NCBI GenBank assembly: GCA_944389985.1
Contig: CALXON010000203.1
Span: forward strand, 1 to 7,946
DNA from: an uncultured Spirochaetaceae bacterium
Lineage (GTDB): Bacteria > Spirochaetota > Spirochaetia > Sphaerochaetales > Sphaerochaetaceae
Direction of reading: 5' to 3'
DNA: 7,946 bases
This document shows positions 6,006 to 7,946 of this stretch, piece after piece. The notes below the pieces were generated by a model, which ran no database searches, was not told the origin of the DNA, and saw only the letters and a list, made by a program, of their open reading frames with translations. How positions within the stretch are numbered: position 1 is the first letter of the stretch; each line of letters begins with the position of its first letter. A program made the position numbers and the translations under genes.

Positions 6006-6581
6006 ATGGAACAGAAGAGAAGGAAAGCGGAGTATAGAAGCTCGATTAGGTCTAAGCTGTTGATAAGGAATGCTCTGGTCTCCCTTATGCAGGAAAAGCC
6101 TTTCGAGAAAATCACTGTGACAGACATCGTGAAGCGTGCGGACATAAACAGGGGGACATTCTACGCACACTACAAGGATTCACGTCAGGTTCTCGACAAG
6201 ATCCGCGCCGATGTGTCTATGGAGATCAGCAAGGCTTTCAGCCTTGTGACTCCGGATGAGCTGCTGGAGAATCCGGAGCCGGTGCTCACAGCCATCTCAT
6301 CGTTCGTGTCCAAGGACAAGGACTACTACCGGATGCTGATAATGGTCGCAGGGGTTGATGAGTTCCTGAAGGAACTGAGAAAAGTGGCATTCGAGTATGC
6401 ATCAAAGGCGGAAAGAGTGAGGAACGCTTCCGACCAGACTGATGTGAGATGCCGCATTGATTTCATCATCTCCGGAGCTGCCGTTCTCTACCACGATGCC
6501 ATTCTGGGAACATCTCCGATCGATGTGGATGCTGTCCCGTCATTCCTTTCCGGAATAATCAGGTCGGTCGTTGCCGGCTAG
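6006..6581 (+). CDS. TetR/AcrR-family transcriptional regulator
   Basis: A 191-residue regulator with an N-terminal TetR domain at about residues 13-60. The helix-turn-helix lies over EKITVTDIVKRADINRGTFY, ending in TFYAHYKD (51-58), all well conserved. The rest should be the helical ligand/dimerisation domain; its length fits the TetR_C_7/8-like group, whose ligands are mostly unknown. A strong ribosome site, GGAGGG, lies 9 nt before the ATG, unlike the leaderless arrangement of the other TetR gene in this window. No target gene is adjacent in the same direction: ilvA lies upstream and co-directional, and the J-domain gene converges on it, sharing the stop region. Autoregulation through the inverted repeat at 5970-5990 is possible. 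The two TetR proteins are only distantly alike and are not recent duplicates. Confidence 0.88.
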   Translation: MEQKRRKAEYRSSIRSKLLIRNALVSLMQEKPFEKITVTDIVKRADINRGTFYAHYKDSRQVLDKIRADVSMEISKAFSLVTPDELLENPEPVLTAISSFVSKDKDYYRMLIMVAGVDEFLKELRKVAFEYASKAERVRNASDQTDVRCRIDFIISGAAVLYHDAILGTSPIDVDAVPSFLSGIIRSVVAG

Positions 6582-7177
6582 ATCATACAGCAGCAGAAAC
6601 GGAAGAAGAGCATTGAGAGACATATGGAAGAGCAGAGCCCCAGAGGTCCGTTGCTGTAGTTTCCTGTATGCATCTGGTATTCTGTCCTTCTTCCCATGAG
6701 CCTTTCCCTGAAAGCCAGATACGTCATGTTGCCGGGTTCTTTTGATATTGCCACGGATATGTCACTCATTGCACCGGAGGAATCTCCGGAGAATGCCTTG
6801 GCATAGGATGACAGATAGTACCATCTGCCGCTTCTCTTCTCGTAAGGTATGGATGACAGTGCGTTCAGAGCCTCCCTGTACCGTCTTGCATTGATATAGC
6901 TGACAGCCGCCCTGAGCTCTATCGGATCCGCCTCTTCCTGCCTGTATCCCGAATAGCCTGATGAGTATGAGGAGTATCCTGATGACGAGTATTCATTCTT
7001 GTGGTTGATTATCTGGTCATATGCGGCATTTATCTCCCTCATCTTCCTCGCGGCTTCCTCACTGTTTCCAGCCACATCCGGGTGATACTTCTTCGCAAGA
7101 GTCTTGTATGCCTTCTTGACCTCGTCATCCGATGCTCCGGGAGAAAGGCCGAGCACTTTATACGGATCTGTCATCAT
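6578..7177 (-). CDS. J-domain (DnaJ-like) protein with TPR-like region and Cys-rich hydrophobic tail
   Basis: A 199-residue J-domain protein, not canonical DnaJ. The J domain occupies residues 4-60, with the HPD motif at 32-34 that stimulates DnaK ATPase. A Ser/Tyr/Gly-rich linker (about 63-78) follows, then a helical, TPR-like stretch (about 86-165). The last part, about 176-199, is hydrophobic and cysteine-rich (LCSSICLSMLFF and FCCCMI) and may be a membrane anchor or a modified tail. It lacks the zinc-finger and substrate domains of DnaJ. The start at 7177 is 9 nt from a GGAGG ribosome site; the ATG at 7174 is an alternative. It overlaps the end of the DUF5685 gene by 20 nt, so translation is probably coupled. 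J-domain proteins of this build next to DUF5685 recur in Bacillota, so a shared job is likely, but its nature is unknown. Confidence 0.87.
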   Translation of the reverse strand: MMTDPYKVLGLSPGASDDEVKKAYKTLAKKYHPDVAGNSEEAARKMREINAAYDQIINHKNEYSSSGYSSYSSGYSGYRQEEADPIELRAAVSYINARRYREALNALSSIPYEKRSGRWYYLSSYAKAFSGDSSGAMSDISVAISKEPGNMTYLAFRERLMGRRTEYQMHTGNYSNGPLGLCSSICLSMLFFRFCCCMI

Positions 7178-7946
7178 TGCCTGTCTCCTCCCGTCTCGCT
7201 CTCATCCATATGCCACTGTAAAGTATATTCCTGAGAATTGGAACATGCTGATCAAGCGGAAGCCGTTCAAAAGCAGCACCTGCCTCAGCTGCCGCATCGA
7301 TCATCAGCTCCTTCGCCTCATCCCATGATGCAGATGTCCCGAACGGGTTGTAGACACCATGTTTCGCATCCTTTTTCCTGTCACACCAGCCATCCATGAG
7401 GTACACAAAGCGTCCCAGACCAAGCCCGAGCGCCCTGAGATCCTCGGAGAAGAAGGAATTTTCATCCATCACGAAGATCTCAGAGATCATCTCTCCCGAG
7501 AGCTCCGCCATCATCAGAGGATCCCTGACTTCCTTCTTCTCGCTCTCCTGTATTGCCATGTATGCGGAGACTATGCTGCCGTCCTGCCTTGGATACTTTT
7601 TTGCAAGCTCATCGCGGAAAGGCTTCAGTTTCTCAGCCTTCTGTGTCTTTCCCTCATCGTTTTTGTCATCGAGTGCCTGATAGTATGCAAGAAGCATCTG
7701 CATGTCTGCGGCATACTCCGTGCAGGGCGTATGGATGTATCTGTGTTCCTTTATGGGGTGGGTGACACATTTCTCCGTTCCTTCCGTCTCCGGACTGTCC
7801 GTGAGATCTGAGAGAAGCAGTTCCAGAAATGTCATGTCGTATGAGAGCACCGCCATTCCGGTCTTTCCGTATTTCGCCTTCAGCACATGGCAGAGACCAC
7901 AGTAGTGGGCCTTGTACAGCGCTTTCTCCTCTCTGGTCATCTGACC
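7158..7946 (-). CDS. DUF5685 family protein, 5' end outside window
   Basis: A protein of unknown function matching the DUF5685 family. The reading frame stays open to the window edge (Gln and Gly codons precede the ATG at 7940). Family members usually begin with an MFGYV-type segment some 15-20 residues before the YCGLC motif, so I take the true start to lie outside and the ATG at 7940 to be internal. Numbering from that Met: HYCGLC at 12-17, HP at 61-62, an acidic LAYYQALDDKNDEGK at 84-98, and YLMDGWCDRKKDAKHGVYNPF at 180-200. The conserved Cys and Asp residues suggest a metal-binding, all-helical protein. The two aspartate-rich stretches loosely recall isoprenoid-synthase-like folds, which is speculation. 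No signal peptide is visible. It is followed by, and overlaps, the J-domain gene. Confidence 0.8.
   Translation of the reverse strand, partial: GQMTREEKALYKAHYCGLCHVLKAKYGKTGMAVLSYDMTFLELLLSDLTDSPETEGTEKCVTHPIKEHRYIHTPCTEYAADMQMLLAYYQALDDKNDEGKTQKAEKLKPFRDELAKKYPRQDGSIVSAYMAIQESEKKEVRDPLMMAELSGEMISEIFVMDENSFFSEDLRALGLGLGRFVYLMDGWCDRKKDAKHGVYNPFGTSASWDEAKELMIDAAAEAGAAFERLPLDQHVPILRNILYSGIWMRARREETGNDDRSV

Noticed and set aside
1..7946. CRISPR arrays, tRNA or rRNA genes, insertion sequences, toxin-antitoxin or phage-defence cassettes.
   Set aside because: None of the expected repeats, clover-leaf sequences, transposase motifs or paired small genes were seen on either strand. The only accessory-looking gene is the DUF4143 ATPase, which alone does not make a defence system.

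Overview
The window is an ordinary-looking chromosomal stretch from an anaerobic-type bacterium. Several things point to Bacillota (Clostridia/Erysipelotrichia-like) or a gut spirochaete of the Sphaerochaeta kind: the medium-length threonine ammonia-lyase, the DUF5685-DnaJ pair, the SPASM-type radical SAM protein with a conserved CNLHCVGCW core, and free use of AGA/AGG and ATA codons at moderate GC. I cannot separate these two phyla from the sequence alone. There are eight protein genes. I see no RNA gene, CRISPR array, insertion sequence or other mobile element, and no gene-free stretch longer than 300 bases (the longest is 5751-6005).

Layout. 1-1265 (+): an AAA/DUF4143 ATPase, lower in GC than the rest and probably accessory. 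1271-1299: intrinsic terminator serving the leftward metK. 1306-3840 (-): a two-gene operon, a radical SAM/SPASM enzyme of unknown substrate followed 12 nt later by metK (SAM synthetase), driven by a good -35/-10 promoter at 3879-3907. 3924-4457 (-): a TetR-family regulator, divergent from ilvA (4551-5750, +), a threonine ammonia-lyase with a C-terminal ACT domain. 5751-6005: a 255-bp intergenic region with small repeats. 6006-6581 (+): a second TetR-family regulator. It meets tail-to-tail a leftward pair, a DUF5685 protein (cut by the window edge) and a J-domain protein, which overlap by 20 nt.

The most interesting part is the 93-bp divergent region 4458-4550. Both flanking genes have a plausible -10 hexamer only 6-7 nt upstream of the ATG and no Shine-Dalgarno sequence, as expected for leaderless mRNAs. 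A perfect 9-bp inverted repeat fills the spacer of the regulator's own promoter, so this TetR protein probably represses itself and may act on ilvA. The second point of interest is the transcriptional pairing of an uncharacterised radical SAM enzyme with the enzyme that makes its cofactor.

I found no clear new multi-gene system. The metabolic theme is amino-acid and SAM metabolism (threonine to 2-oxobutyrate; methionine to SAM) with local TetR control.
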